A DNA stretch of 23,758 nt from Pigoraptor vietnamica. Taxonomy: Eukaryota > Opisthokonta > Filasterea. The position numbers were made by a program, and so were the translations under genes. Position 1 is the stretch's first letter; each line of letters begins with the position of its first letter. The notes below the pieces were generated by a model, which saw only the letters and a program-made list of their open reading frames with translations, was not told the DNA's origin and made no database searches. The DNA is taken from positions 1 to 23,758 of the forward strand of contig CALSCQ010001620.1 in the NCBI GenBank assembly GCA_943704525.1, in the 5' to 3' direction. Shown piece by piece: positions 11,001 through 22,124 of this stretch.

Positions 11001-14000
11001 CTCGGCACGGGGGCGCTCGCGGCCGACCTCGCTTCGCTCACGCGCACTCTGTGGGGCTCTGGCACTCCGCCGGGCGTCCTACGCAACTTCTCCGTCCCCT
11101 TTTCCGCGGTGATGAACGTGACGGTGTCGACCATCGATGACAGCTCGGTCGGTGCGCGCGCGGGCATCGTGGTGGCTGTCGAGGCGTCGCTTGCGGTGAA
11201 CTTTATCGCCGTGATTAAGAAGATCGCCGGCAGCGACGGGCTCGGGTCGGCGTCGGCCGTCCTCAAGCTCTACGTGCCGTCGGCGGACGCGACGTTTGAG
11301 AGCGCGGAGATTGCTGTGGCCATTCGCATGGCTGCGATACGCCTGTCGCCGACGGTGCTTCTCGTTGGCGTCACTGCGGACGTGACGTCCCTCGAGGATC
11401 CGGACATCCGGGTGTCGTCTGTGCTCGAGATCCTCTCCCCAACGAATCCCAACCCCGTCGTGTTTGCCACGAGCGGCTCGCTGAAGGAGATCGTCGATCC
11501 CTCGCTGTACAACGGCGTCGACGACCCCCTCCTCTACGCGCTGACGCTCTCCGGCTCCCTCGTGGGCGAGTGGCGCCCGTACGCGTCGACGTGGTTTTCG
11601 GTGTCCAACTGCGTCGGCGATGCGCTGTTCGAGACGAACGGCATCGGCGTGTCGGGCGCGTCGCTCGTCCGCGCGTCGTTTGCGGGCACTCCCAAGTTCA
11701 GCTTTGCGACGTTCAACGCGGGCGCGCGTGTGGAGGGCGTGGCCAAGTCCAACATGGTCGACTGGCGCCTCCGCTCGACGGGGGTGCTCGTCGCGAACCT
11801 CGCCGCCATCGCGCAGGACGTTGTGTTTGGGGGCGCGAACATCACCGCGGCGGCCGACCTGCAGCGGCTCGCGCGGCTCGGGGAGCTCGCCCTCTCTGCG
11901 TCTGTCAACATCACCGCGTCGACCTACACGGACGTGTTTGACGACACGCAGGCGGGCCTCACTGTGGACGCCGTTGTGACGCTGAACGGCGGCGTGCTGC
12001 GTAACGTGACGTCGATGGGCTTCCGCCCGCCGAACGCGCAGGCGACGCTCCGCCTGCAGATGCCCCTGCGCCCCCAGTCGGCGTCGAACGTGACGGCCTC
12101 GCTCTCATTCTCAGCGGACGAAATCCGCGTGTCGAACCGCCTCCGCTTCTACGCCGTGCGCGTCGCTGTCCCGTCACTGTTCCCGCTGTCGCTCGCGGCG
12201 TCGTCCCTCGTCGAGCTCACCCTGGGATCCGCAGAGCCCCTCGGCTTCCTCGCGACGCTCTCGGCGGCGCAGGCGACTACCAACGGCACCGACCTCGTCA
12301 CCCTGACGGCGACGCAGGTGCGGCCGTGGCGTGCTCCCGGCACCCTCGGCACGTGGCTCACGGTCGGCAGCGCTTCCCTCCGCGCGACAATTGCCCGCAG
12401 TCCCTCTGACGGCCGCAGCCCATCGGTGGTGGGGACGATAGAGTGCGGCGCGCGCGCCAAGATGTCCCTGGGCACGGACTTGCGGCCCGCGGACATTGAG
12501 GCAGACGCCTCGTTCGTCGTCGATACGGCGAGCGGTTTCTGGGCCGTCGCCCTCCGCTCGATCGATCCCTCGCAGCTGGCCAACATCCTCGGGGCCGCTG
12601 CGGGGGCGCGCGACGCCGACCTTCCCAACACGGTCTCCGGCGCCCTCGATGCGCTCTCTGCGCTGTCGTCGATGAACATCACGTACGCGCCCACCGCAGG
12701 GCCCGCGTTTGACGTCGACGCCGGGCTGACGGTGCAGGTGCGCGCGTCGCTGGCGGAAGGCGCGGTGGCGGCGCTCCTCTCGGCCGTGGGCGTGTCTGCG
12801 ACAAAGGGCACGTCGCTCCTCGCGACCTTTCGCATGCCGGTCAACATGTCGCTTGATGCCATCGCCTTCTCCCTCCGCCTTGCGGGCGGGCTTGACTTTG
12901 GTACGAGCGGCGCCGTCGCGCTGCGTGAGATTGTCGTTGACGTCTCGCGCCTCTCCCCGCCGGCCGCGCGGGTGTCCAGCATTCTGGAGCTGGCCTTCGG
13001 GGCCTCGGCACCCCTTCGTATCCGCGTGGACGCGTTCCTGGGCGATGTTGGCGCCGGCGAGATACTCAACGCGACGGGTCGCCTCGTGGCCCCATGGTCG
13101 CCCGCGTCCGCGCGCTGGATGACCCTCCGCTCGTGCAGCGCCGCGTTCTCGTTTGCGCCCGGCCGCCGCCCGTGGTTCCGCGGCGGGCAGCTCGACTGCA
13201 GCGCGGATATTGTGCTTGGGGCGACGGTGACGTCGGTCTCGGTTTCCTTGATCGTCCCCGACGGCGCAACAGGCTACGCCGTGCGGGTGTCGGCGGTCGC
13301 ACTGCCGTCGCTTGGCGCCCTCTTCTCGTCGCTCACCAGCAACAGCACGCCCCCCGTGTGGCTGCCGGACATGAAGCTCCTCGGCTCTGCCAACATGACG
13401 CTGTCGACGTACGACGCGCCGTTTGTGGGCGTGCGCGCGGGCTTTGCGCTCTCGGCGACGGTGACCCTTCCCGTGAGCATCCAGACACAGGTGACGAGCC
13501 TCAACGCGCGCACGTCGGACGTCAAGTTCTCGCTCGACCTGTTCGCGCCGCTCGACGCGTCGCGTGCCGACGACGTTAGGTTCTCGTTCAGCGTTGGCGC
13601 TCAGGAGGTCCGCCTCTCGCCGTACGTCCGTCTCGCGGCGCTGAGCGTTGGGCTGAGCTCGCTGTCGCCGCCGACGATTGCGGCGCAGTCGGTGGTTGAG
13701 ATCACGACGGGCAACAACAGTGTGCTCAGCTTCCTCGCGGCGGGCACGGCGACGCACCTGTCGACGGCGTCTGCGCGCATCGCAGTGAACGGGACGCAGA
13801 TTGGCACGTGGCGCCCCCTCGGCTTCTCGTGGCTCGAGATATCGAACGCGCGCCTGGACATGGCCATCCTTCCCTCCGGCACCAACCGCATCGCCGGGCT
13901 CGCGCTACAGGGCGACGTGCGCATAGTGCTCCCCGACGCCCTCCTCGCGGCCTCGGCCGACGCACGCCAGCCGCCGTCCGTCCGCGTCTCGGTCGCCTTC

Positions 14001-17000
14001 AACCCGGCGACGATGGACTACGTCGTCACTGCACGGGGCATACAGGTCCGCAGCCTCGCGGACCTGCTTTCGGTCATCTTTGGCACCGTCGTCCTCCGCG
14101 ACAGCTCGCCCCCCTTGCTCGCGGACGCCGGCCTTCAGCGGCCGTCGATGGACGTGACGCTAGCATCCGCGGCGACGGCGGACGCGCAGCAGGGCCTCAC
14201 GGTCGCCTCGCGTGTCGTCGGCGTCGGGTCGGTGCTCGAGCCGCTCAATGCGATGGGGTCGCTTGTGCCGGCGGCGGACTTTGACATGTCGTTCAACGTG
14301 CCCCTCGACGCGCTGTGGAAGCGCACAATGGCCGCGCTGGCGAACGCGTCGATCGATTTCCGGGGCGTCTCGCTGAGCTTGAACCCCGGCGTCGCCATCA
14401 ACATGAGCAGCGTGTACCTCAGCGTGCGAAACCTCCTGTCGCCGGCGATTCGCGTCGGCGGCATCATCACCCTCACGCTGAACGAGAACCCTTACCCGCT
14501 TCGCCTGTCTGTCGATGGCGCGTACAACAACAGCGCGAGCACCATGACGCTGCGCGGCAAGCTGCTCAGCGCGTGGGCGCCGTTCAACAGCTCCTGGATG
14601 AGCGTCCCCGCGGCCGACGTTGCGGTGGACCTCGACATTAGCGACGACACGCCGCGCATTCTCTCTTCTCTGCGCTTGAACGGGACGCTCGGGATGACGT
14701 TCAAGTACTCGTCTGTGAGCGCGACGAACGCGGCGCTCAACTTCACGATGTACCTGGACCGCAGCGGGAAGGACTTCTGGATCAGCGCGAGCGGCGAGCT
14801 GACCGCGTTCACGGAGACGGTCGTGCGCACGGTGCTGTCGAACCTGACGGTGTCGCAGATGCCGCAACTGCTGTCGGACACGGTGCTTATGGGCGTCACG
14901 GCGCAGTTTTACCTCTCGACCTTCGACAACGGCTTCGAGGGGATATCGAAGGGGTTCACGATGATACTGCAGACCCTCGCGCCGCAGACGGTGTCGACGC
15001 AGCTGCAGAGCATCCAGAACTCGGGGTTCACGGGCATGAACGTGCTGCTGGCGACGTTCTTCTGCGAGATTAACATGCCGCTGTTTGGGGGCAAGCTGAG
15101 CGACGTGCGCTACCACCTCACGTACAATCTCGGCAGTCCCATCCAGCTGACGTCGATGCTGCGCGTCTACTACATGCACGTCGAGGTGTCGAACATTGTG
15201 TCGCCCTCGCTCAACCTGCTCTCGATTGTCGAGACGACGGTTGTCGGGTCCAAGTCGCCGCTTCGCTTCAGCGTGCAGGGCGGCATCAACCAATTTACCA
15301 CGGGATCGCAGGTGTGTGCGCGCGGGTGTGCGCAGTGCATATGCAGTCGCAGCCATGTACTCCCACTCGGCGGTTTGTGGGGAGCGTGCGTGATGTATTG
15401 CCCTTGCCGTCGTGCGCTAAGCATCCCGCCACCTTCCCCCCCCCCCCCCCCCCCCCCCTGCCACGCAGCTGATAACGCTCCAGGGCGATCTCGTCGATGT
15501 CTGGAAGCCCTTTGACGTCGACTGGCTCTCAATCACCAACGCCACCATGTACCTCGGCGTCGTTCCCGGCAACCCCGCGGGCCAAAAAGTCACCTCCCTC
15601 TACTTTGACGCAGCCGCACGCTTCCAGCTCGCGTCCCTCAGCGCGGCCGTGTCGGCGCGCGTCGACGTCGACCCCTCGACCGCGCAGTTCGCCCTCCGCG
15701 CCGTCGGCCTGAGCGTCTCGAGCGTGTCGGAGATGATGCGTTACGTTGCCGGCGCACCTTCGCTCCCCGCCATCCTTGCCCCGATTTCATTCGCGCGGCC
15801 GTCGGTGAACGTGTCGATCGCGTCGTCGGGGTCCAAGTTCGGCGTCGCTCCCGGCGTTACGCTCGACGCGCGCGTGTCGCTGGATGGCGACATTCTCAAG
15901 CCGTTCTCGCGTCTGGGCCTCGCGGGGGCGGTGCGCAATGCCTCGTTTGCGCTGTCGGTGTACATGCCGGCCCTCAACGCGACGCTTGGCGGCATCCAGC
16001 TCCAGTTCACCGCTGACGTGCGCGTCGTCCAGCTGTCGCCGTCGGTGCAGCTGACGAACGTCTTCCTCTCTCTCCGAAACCTCGTGCGGCCCGTCCTGGC
16101 CGTCGGGGGATCCCTTGCGATCTCTGCGGGGAACGCGCCCGCCGACGGCCCCGTCGTCTTCACGGTCGCCGCGACGTACGATGCAACGGACGCGGCGACG
16201 CTCACGTTTGCCGGCGCTCTGACGTCCCGCTGGCGCCCGTTCGGCCTGTCGTGGCTTTCGGTCGACCAGGCTGCTGTGACCGCCGTCGTGCAGTCGGCGA
16301 CGGACGACGGGCTGATTCGCGCGGCGGCCGCGCGCATCGATTTCAACGGCTCGCTGTCCCTCTTCAACGGCAGCGTCGCCGGGCTGCGCTTTGCTGGACG
16401 CCACGGGCCGGGCGCCGGACTGTTCTGGGTGCGCGCGAGCGTGTCGACGATGGCCGACCTCGGGCGATTTTTCAAGGCCGCGCTCAACCTCACCGCGGCG
16501 CCCGCGATCCTCGGCGACTTCGACATTGCAACACCTGCGCGCGTCGTCGCGGGAAGCTCACTCTCGCTCGCGCTCTCGGACGTTCCGGAGGATGGCGTGC
16601 GCGGGGGCGTCTCGTTCCTGGGCTACGCGCGCGTGGGCGGGGACACGATCAAGCGCATCTCGTCGCTCGGCATTTCGGTGTCGAACGCGACGTTCCTGCT
16701 CACGTGCCGCTTCCCGCTCGCCGTCCCCTCGCTCTCCGCCGTGGACTTTCAGCTGCGCGCGGACGTCAGCGAGGTGAGGCTGTCATCCTTTGTGCGGTTC
16801 TCCAGCCTCCTCGTCTCGATCGACCGCCTCGACAACCCCACTTTGAGCGTATCGACGGCTATCGACGTGACGCTCCCGGGCGACACGGCTCCCCTGCGCT
16901 TCCAGGTCGCCGGTTCGCTCGCCGGCGCGGCCCTCGCCAACTCGACGGCCGCGTTCACTCTGTCCGGCGCGCTGCTCGAGCCCTGGCGGCCGCTGGGCCT

Positions 17001-20000
17001 CGACTGGCTGATGGTGGATCGCGCTGTGATGAACATCACGGGCACCGGCAGCCGCATTGCGTCGATTGGTGTGCGCGGGTCGGCGACGGTGCGGCTGGGG
17101 CAGTCGGTCACGGCGGGGATCGCGCTCGACGTCGCCATGAACGGGCTCACCGGCGACTACAACATCACCATTGGCGGCGTGCTCGTGGGCGACTTTGGGG
17201 ACCTCGTGCGCGGCATAGCGGCGTGGGGCGGCGGCGAGATTCCCGCCGTCTTGCGCGAGTTCCGCCTCCCCGCGGCGACGTCCGCCAACGTCACCATCTC
17301 GTCGACGTCGGGCTTCTCCGTGAGCGTGCGCGCGCTGTTTGGCTCGCTCGCCGTGCAGCACCTGAGCCCGTTCGGCCGCGCCGACATTCCCGGCTTTGCG
17401 TGCACCGCGACCCTCTCGATGCCCCTCGGCACCTTCGATCCCGCGCGCATGCGCCTCTCCGTCGCCGCGGACATTGCTGACCTCTACCTCGCCGAGCACG
17501 TGCGCCTCGTCAGCCTCGGCGTCTCGCTGCAGGGCCTCTACCCGCCCTCGTTCTCCGTCGAGACGGTCGTCGACCTCTTTGCGGTGCGCGACGACCCGAG
17601 CGTCCCGCCGCTCCGCACGCGCCTTGTCGCGCTGTACGAGGACCGCGGCGTGCTGCGCATCATCGGCCGCCTGCTGAACACGTGGACGCCCCCGAAGGCG
17701 CCGTGGCTGCAGATCCGCAACGCAGACGTCAACGCCACGTTCTCCGTGACACAGCCCCAGGTCGACCGGACGCTGTCGTTCTACGCGCAGTTCGCGGCGG
17801 GCGCCTACGCTGACGTCACGTACGCCGCCGGCGCGACCATTTCGGGCGTCATTCTGGACAAGACCACCGGCTCTGACGTCACGCTCCTCGCGCGCAACGT
17901 CCCCGTCGTCGACATTGCCGTCATCGTGACGTACTACATCACGAACGCGCCCGTGACGCTGACGGGCCTTTCTCCGCCGGTGGACGGGCGCATCGACGTT
18001 GAGATATCGACGATTCCCTTCACCGCTGCGGACGGCGTGACGCAGCGCACGCCCGGCCTGTACCTCGGTGCGAGCGTGACGGCGCACGACGGCCCCCTTC
18101 TCATGCTGCTCAAGTTCCTTAAACCCGACAGCGTGCAGATTGGGACGCGCATCAACTTGTTCTTGCCCGTGTTTGCGCCCAAGGCGAAGGAGGCGCCGCA
18201 GGGCATTTACCTGAACGCGATCGTGTCGGGGTCGATTGGCCTCTCGGCGGGCATGCGTTGGGGCGGCCTCGAGGTGCGCGTCGCGTGGGACTCGCTCTTC
18301 AAGAACCCGACCATTTCCCTGACGTCGTCGCTCTCCGTCGACATGCGCTACAACCCGGACCCGCTCGTGTTCTACGTGCGCGGGACGTTCGTGTCCGGAC
18401 AGCCGCTTCTGATCCAGGGCGGCATGAGCGGCGACTGGCGCAACCCGTTCAACGCGGCCGCGTGGCTCACCATCTCGAACGTCAGCGCGACCGTCGTCGT
18501 CGACACGACGGGCACGCTTGCGCAGCCTCTGCGCACGCTGACGCTCGATGGCTCGATCCGCATCGCCCTGAACGCCGATAACGCGACGATCGTGCGCTTC
18601 CGCGGCGAGGTGGCCAACATGACGGACTTTGCCATCGCAGTGTCGGGCGTGAGCGCGCGGAGCATTTCCGCGATCCTCCCGACTGTCACCGGTCGCAGCG
18701 ACTCTGTCCCCTCGCTCATCAACAGCCTCGGCGCACTCACGACGGGCGCGCGCGTCGTTCTCTCCACGTACCCGTACAGCGACATCACGCCCTCCGGGGC
18801 CGTGCGCACGGTGGATCCCGGCTTCACATTCGACGTCGCCGTCTCGACATCGAGCGGGCCGATGATGGACCTGGTGAATGTCTTCCGCCTGGGCAGCCGC
18901 ACGAATCGCGTTGACTTCCTCGGGGGTATCTACGTACCTGTGTTCGACTCGGTCGCGCGCGATCGCCTGCGCCTGTACCTCAGCGCCGCGTCGATGGCCG
19001 ACAGCCTGACGGACCGCCTGCAGTACGTGGGCATGACCTTCGACATTCGCTTTGACCGGTTCAACGTCGCGCCGAGCGTGTACGTCGGCACGCAGCTCAG
19101 CGTGCGCTTCCCGGCCGGCCTGGACAAGATGTCCAATGGCACGATCGTCAAGTTCCAGGTGACGGGCGCCTACACGGCCACGGACGGCCGCCTCGTGCTC
19201 GCGGGCGCCATGGTCGGCGACTGGCGCAACCCGCTCGGGCTCGGCAGCTGGCTGTCCGTGCGCGACTGCAGCGTCAGCGTCACCATCGACACGCGTCCGC
19301 CGGTGCAAATGGCCGAGCTGTACGTCTCTATGGGCGCCGGCGTGACGCTCGGCGGCGTGCTGACGAGCGTCGTCGCCGAGGCGCGCGCGACGCAGCAGTT
19401 CATGGGTTTCATGGTGTCGCTGACGGTCAAGTCGCTGCAGAACCTTGCCGGCGCCGTCATGTCGATCACCAACACGAACGCGGTGCATGACGTCATCCGC
19501 ACGATGACGGCGGCCGTGGACGTCAGCGTGGCGCTGACCGTGTCGAACTACGACGACGCGAGCAAGGGGATTGAGTCTGGCGTGAAGCTCGAGGGCGCGG
19601 TTGCGCTGACGTCCGGGATCGTCCTCGACGCGATGCGGCTTATTGACAAGTCGGCGACGTCCGCGCGTTACACGCTGTCGATGCTCATCCCCGTGTTCGA
19701 CATCGACCCGCTCAAGATACGCTTCCGCCTCACGACGCCGCCGCTGGCGATCACGCCGACGTTTGGCCTGCTTGGGCTGACGCTAAGCGTGATGATCGCA
19801 GCGCCGCCAACGATCTCTGCCAGCACGGGCATCTACCTCAACCTCACCAGCAACCCCGTGCTGCAGTTCTGGGTGGAGGGGACGTTCAAGACGTACGGCT
19901 CGGTGGTGCTCACGGGCGGCATGAAGGGCATGTGGCTCAACGCGTTTGGGATCCCGGGCCTCTCGATCGGCAATGTCGTCATCTCGGCAGAGTTCGGCAA

Positions 20001-20955
20001 CACGTACGGCGTGGGGCTCGGCGGCATGATCGTGATTGGGTCGGTGGGCGTGAGCCTCTACGGCCGGGTCACGTGGCCGGACATGCGCGACCTCTTCCTC
20101 GCCGGCACCATCGCCAACAACGTGACGCCGCTGTCGTTCCAGGACCTCGCGCTGTGGTGGAACGGCGCGTCTCCGCCGAACATTGCGCGGATGGACCCCT
20201 CGCAGTATTCCAAGTCGTGGTCGTTTGGGAGCGCGTCGTTCTACCTCGCGCCGATGGACGGCGTGTTCAACCAGATCAAGTACCGCGCGGGCCTCGGCAT
20301 TCGCGCGCAAATGATTGTCTTTGGCTATATGCTGTCCGCGGAGGTCGTCGTGAGCCGCAAGAGCATCGGCTGGCTCAACATTCCCGACGTCTCGTTCTCG
20401 TTTGTGTTTGAGAGCGCGTCGCTGAGCGCACAGCTATCCAGCACGCTCGGGGACCAGCTGCCGGGCAGCATCAACGACCTCAGCGCCACGGAAAAGTCAA
20501 AGATTCTGAAGGTGCGCTTGCACGACGTTATGCACTGTTGCTGTGTGTGTGTGTGCGTGTGCACGGACGCTCTCGTTGAATTGCACTCACATCTCTTCTG
20601 TCCCTCACAGGATTACGATGTGAGCAAGCCCTTCTTCTCGCTCGAGCGCTTTGCCATTACCGACTTTAGCTTCTCGAACCTCGCCACCGGCAAACTGCCC
20701 ACACTCGAGATCGACTTCTATCTCTTCGGCAAGCTGCGTCACGTGGGCTTCTCGGTCGCCCTCCCGCAGATCTTCACGTCGGCGTTCAGCGGCATCATGA
20801 GCATACTGCGCGGCATGTTCCACTTGCCGGAGTGCCTGCGCGACTCGGACTGCTTCCGCCCCACCGGCTGCGCGTGCGAGGCGTGGCAGCAGGCTAAGGG
20901 TGCGTGTCCGGACAGCTGCTACGGCGACTGCTGGTTCTTCAAGTGCACATACTGA
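5790..20955 (+). CDS. Giant predicted membrane-anchored tandem-repeat protein, unrecognised family
   Basis: I do not recognise this family. Five exons are modelled: 5790-6026, 6274-7919, 8144-15311, 15469-20511, 20611-20955. Phases 0, 2, 0, 0 all agree and give 4812 aa. Residues 1-59 are hydrophilic and acidic and begin MGKKDKSEG. Residues 60-82 form one membrane helix (VAIIVVVVVAIAAAV) preceded by Arg59. The rest has many N-glycosylation sequons, so a type II topology with an extracellular or lumenal C-terminal part is inferred. Residues about 105-210 resemble a PPC-type beta-sandwich (KWTAPSPGEYVFRTT, then Cys-x-x-x-x-x-x-Cys). About 215-380 is a second beta-rich domain, and RRRR occurs at 386-389. 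From about residue 520 to 4700 there are roughly 17 tandem units. The tail has eight cysteines between Cys4773 and Cys4810. The start was chosen for its context (aggATGG) and the clean tail-helix order after it. The sequence suggests a cell-surface adhesin or coat protein; a long lipid-transfer-like groove is another possibility. Neither is shown. Exon boundaries are strong; function is unknown. Confidence 0.85.
8003..8054 (+). repeat. (TG)26 microsatellite in giant-gene intron 2
   Basis: An uninterrupted TG run of 52 nt lies inside the intron 7920-8143. Open frames run through it because it lacks stops, but splicing from AAG/GTGCGC to GCAG/CATCG restores the repeat-protein frame. Confidence 0.93.
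15436..15458 (+). repeat. C23 tract serving as pyrimidine tract of giant-gene intron 3
   Basis: Twenty-three C residues end ten bases before the acceptor CAG (15466-15468) of the 157-nt intron 15312-15468. It is the most extreme pyrimidine tract in the window and is probably length-variable. Confidence 0.85.
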
Positions 20956-21041
20956 GCGCGCGGGAGTCCCGTTACCACTGCTAAGCGTGTCCAGACAGCT
21001 GCTACGGCGTCTGTTGGGGCTTCAAGTGCACGTACTGAGCG
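20903..21041 (+). repeat. Direct duplication of the giant gene's last 56 bp
   Basis: Copy 1 (20903-20958) encodes the end of the Cys-rich tail plus its stop. Copy 2 (20986-21041) follows after 27 bp and matches at 50 of 56 positions, including the TGA. In the coding frame three differences are silent, and the other three change Asp to Val and Phe to Gly. All cysteines of the segment are kept. The 5' edge of both copies also shares CTAAG. Copy 2 lies after the predicted stop, so it is 3' UTR unless used by alternative splicing. Confidence 0.9.
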
Positions 21042-21269
21042 CTGGTCCCCTGTTGCTCCTCGTTAGCCTCGCTTTTTTCGTCTTGCGCATTTCGCGGCGT
21101 GTTTTCCAAAGTCTTTACATCAATGAACGGCGCACTGCGCCATGCCCAGAGAAGACCGGAAGCATCCAAGGCACGCTAGCACCACGCAAAACGCAAAGGC
21201 GGTGTAGAGGGGCGTGTATGTGTATACATGTGTGATGTGGGGTGTGTGTGCGTGTGCTTTGTGTGTGTG

Positions 21270-21316
<47 letters not shown>

Positions 21317-21339
21317 TGTGTGTGTATGTGTGTACGCGC
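20956..21339. other. Convergent intergenic region between the giant gene and TMEM230
   Basis: This holds the duplicated tail copy (20986-21041), about 190 bp of unremarkable sequence, and a GT microsatellite abutting the TMEM230 stop codon. The two genes end facing each other. No AATAAA signal was seen on either strand. Confidence 0.6.
21237..21335. repeat. GT-rich microsatellite at the TMEM230 3' end
   Basis: GT dinucleotide with a few interruptions (GTGCGTGTGCTTTG, TTTGTG, ATGTGTTG). It lies a few bases beyond the TMEM230 stop on that gene's 3' side and downstream of the giant gene. Confidence 0.93.
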
Positions 21340-22001
21340 CTAGTCAAAGTCGGGGATGTCGTCGTAAGAGTACCCCGGATATTGCTTCCACGTATAATAC
21401 GCAATGCGCACGTGATAAAAGCCCGGTATGAAGAGCAGCGAACCAATGACGAGGAGAGGGATGGCGCGGTCGTGGATCTGTCGCAAGAGAGCGCGTCAAA
21501 TTGGGCGATATGTACTGCGTGTGTGTTGCGTGTATGTGTGCGTGTATGCATGTGCGTCCATGTTAATGTGTGTGCGCGTGTTCGTGTGCGCGTGCCTGTG
21601 TTCGCGTTGATTCAAAGTTGCACACACAAAAGCGTGGAAGGGCATGTGCGTGCGTGTGAACCCACCTTGCTCTCGATGACACCGGTCATAAGGAGCGACC
21701 CAATCACAATAAAGAGCGAGCCGATAAGAAAGAGAGCGGTGGCCAGCGCAATGGCCTTCACAGGCACCTGCACACACACCAGCACGGTTGCTCGTGTGAG
21801 AACAGGAACTGACGCACGTAACGCGGCTGTGTCTGCGAGTGAGCCCCTGCGTGTGTCTGTACGGTCGAGCGCGCACGCGTTTGGGCGACACAGCTTGCCC
21901 CAGTAGCGAACCTTGGACGGCGGCTTGATGTACTGCTCGTCAGTGAACTCGTCATTTCCCGCAGAAAGGCGCGTATACTGGTATTTGCTTCTTTTCGCCA
22001 T
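21340..22001 (-). CDS. TMEM230: TMEM230 family two-helix membrane protein
   Basis: TMEM230 is a small two-pass protein of endosomal and secretory/synaptic vesicles in animals, implicated in trafficking. Three minus-strand exons, 22001-21912, 21767-21666 and 21477-21340, join in phase 0 to give 109 aa (human isoform about 120). Conserved blocks are YTRLS near the N terminus, [18 protein letters not shown] in helix 1 (residues about 35-57), [10 protein letters not shown] leading into helix 2, [11 protein letters not shown], and the C-terminal [10 protein letters not shown]. These match the human protein almost residue for residue. The donor of intron 1 (GTTCGC) is unusual for this window, but the joined protein supports it. 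The gene diverges from CYRI across 748 bp and converges with the giant gene. Confidence 0.95.
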
Positions 22002-22124
22002 GGCCACAGACTATGCTAGACGATAACGCGTCAGGAGAGCCTCTTGTAATCGTTCACTTTGTTTCACCATCTGATGCGGCTGTTGGGAGCGTGTGGAATC
22101 TTGTGCATCCATCTCCGAATTTAT

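Larger units (their letters stand above)
7645..20511 (+). repeat. Coding array of about 17 tandem ~249-residue units in the giant protein
   Basis: Units are anchored on W-x-P-x(5)-W-[LMF], as in WRPFGLSWLSV. The first Trp falls at residues 768, 1005, 1516, 1771, 2023, 2279, 2517, 2772, 3029, 3272, 3523, 3756, 4007, 4269 and 4506. A degenerate unit without Trp lies near 1254 and a likely earlier one near 537. Spacing between anchors is 233-262 residues (mean about 249). Each unit then shows a glycine-bounded strand, a GDY-type step, an S-T-[YF]-D...G...G motif (for example STYDDPALGIAEG), an LSPxVRL segment, an L-x-x-P segment and a PLxFxVxG strand leading into the next anchor. Alternating hydrophobic residues point to beta structure. 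Divergence between units is high, so the array is old. Confidence 0.88.

Noticed and set aside
16783-19488. 901-codon antisense open frame
   Set aside because: Same reason: a shadow of strongly GC-biased third positions, with low-complexity Arg/His/Ala composition.
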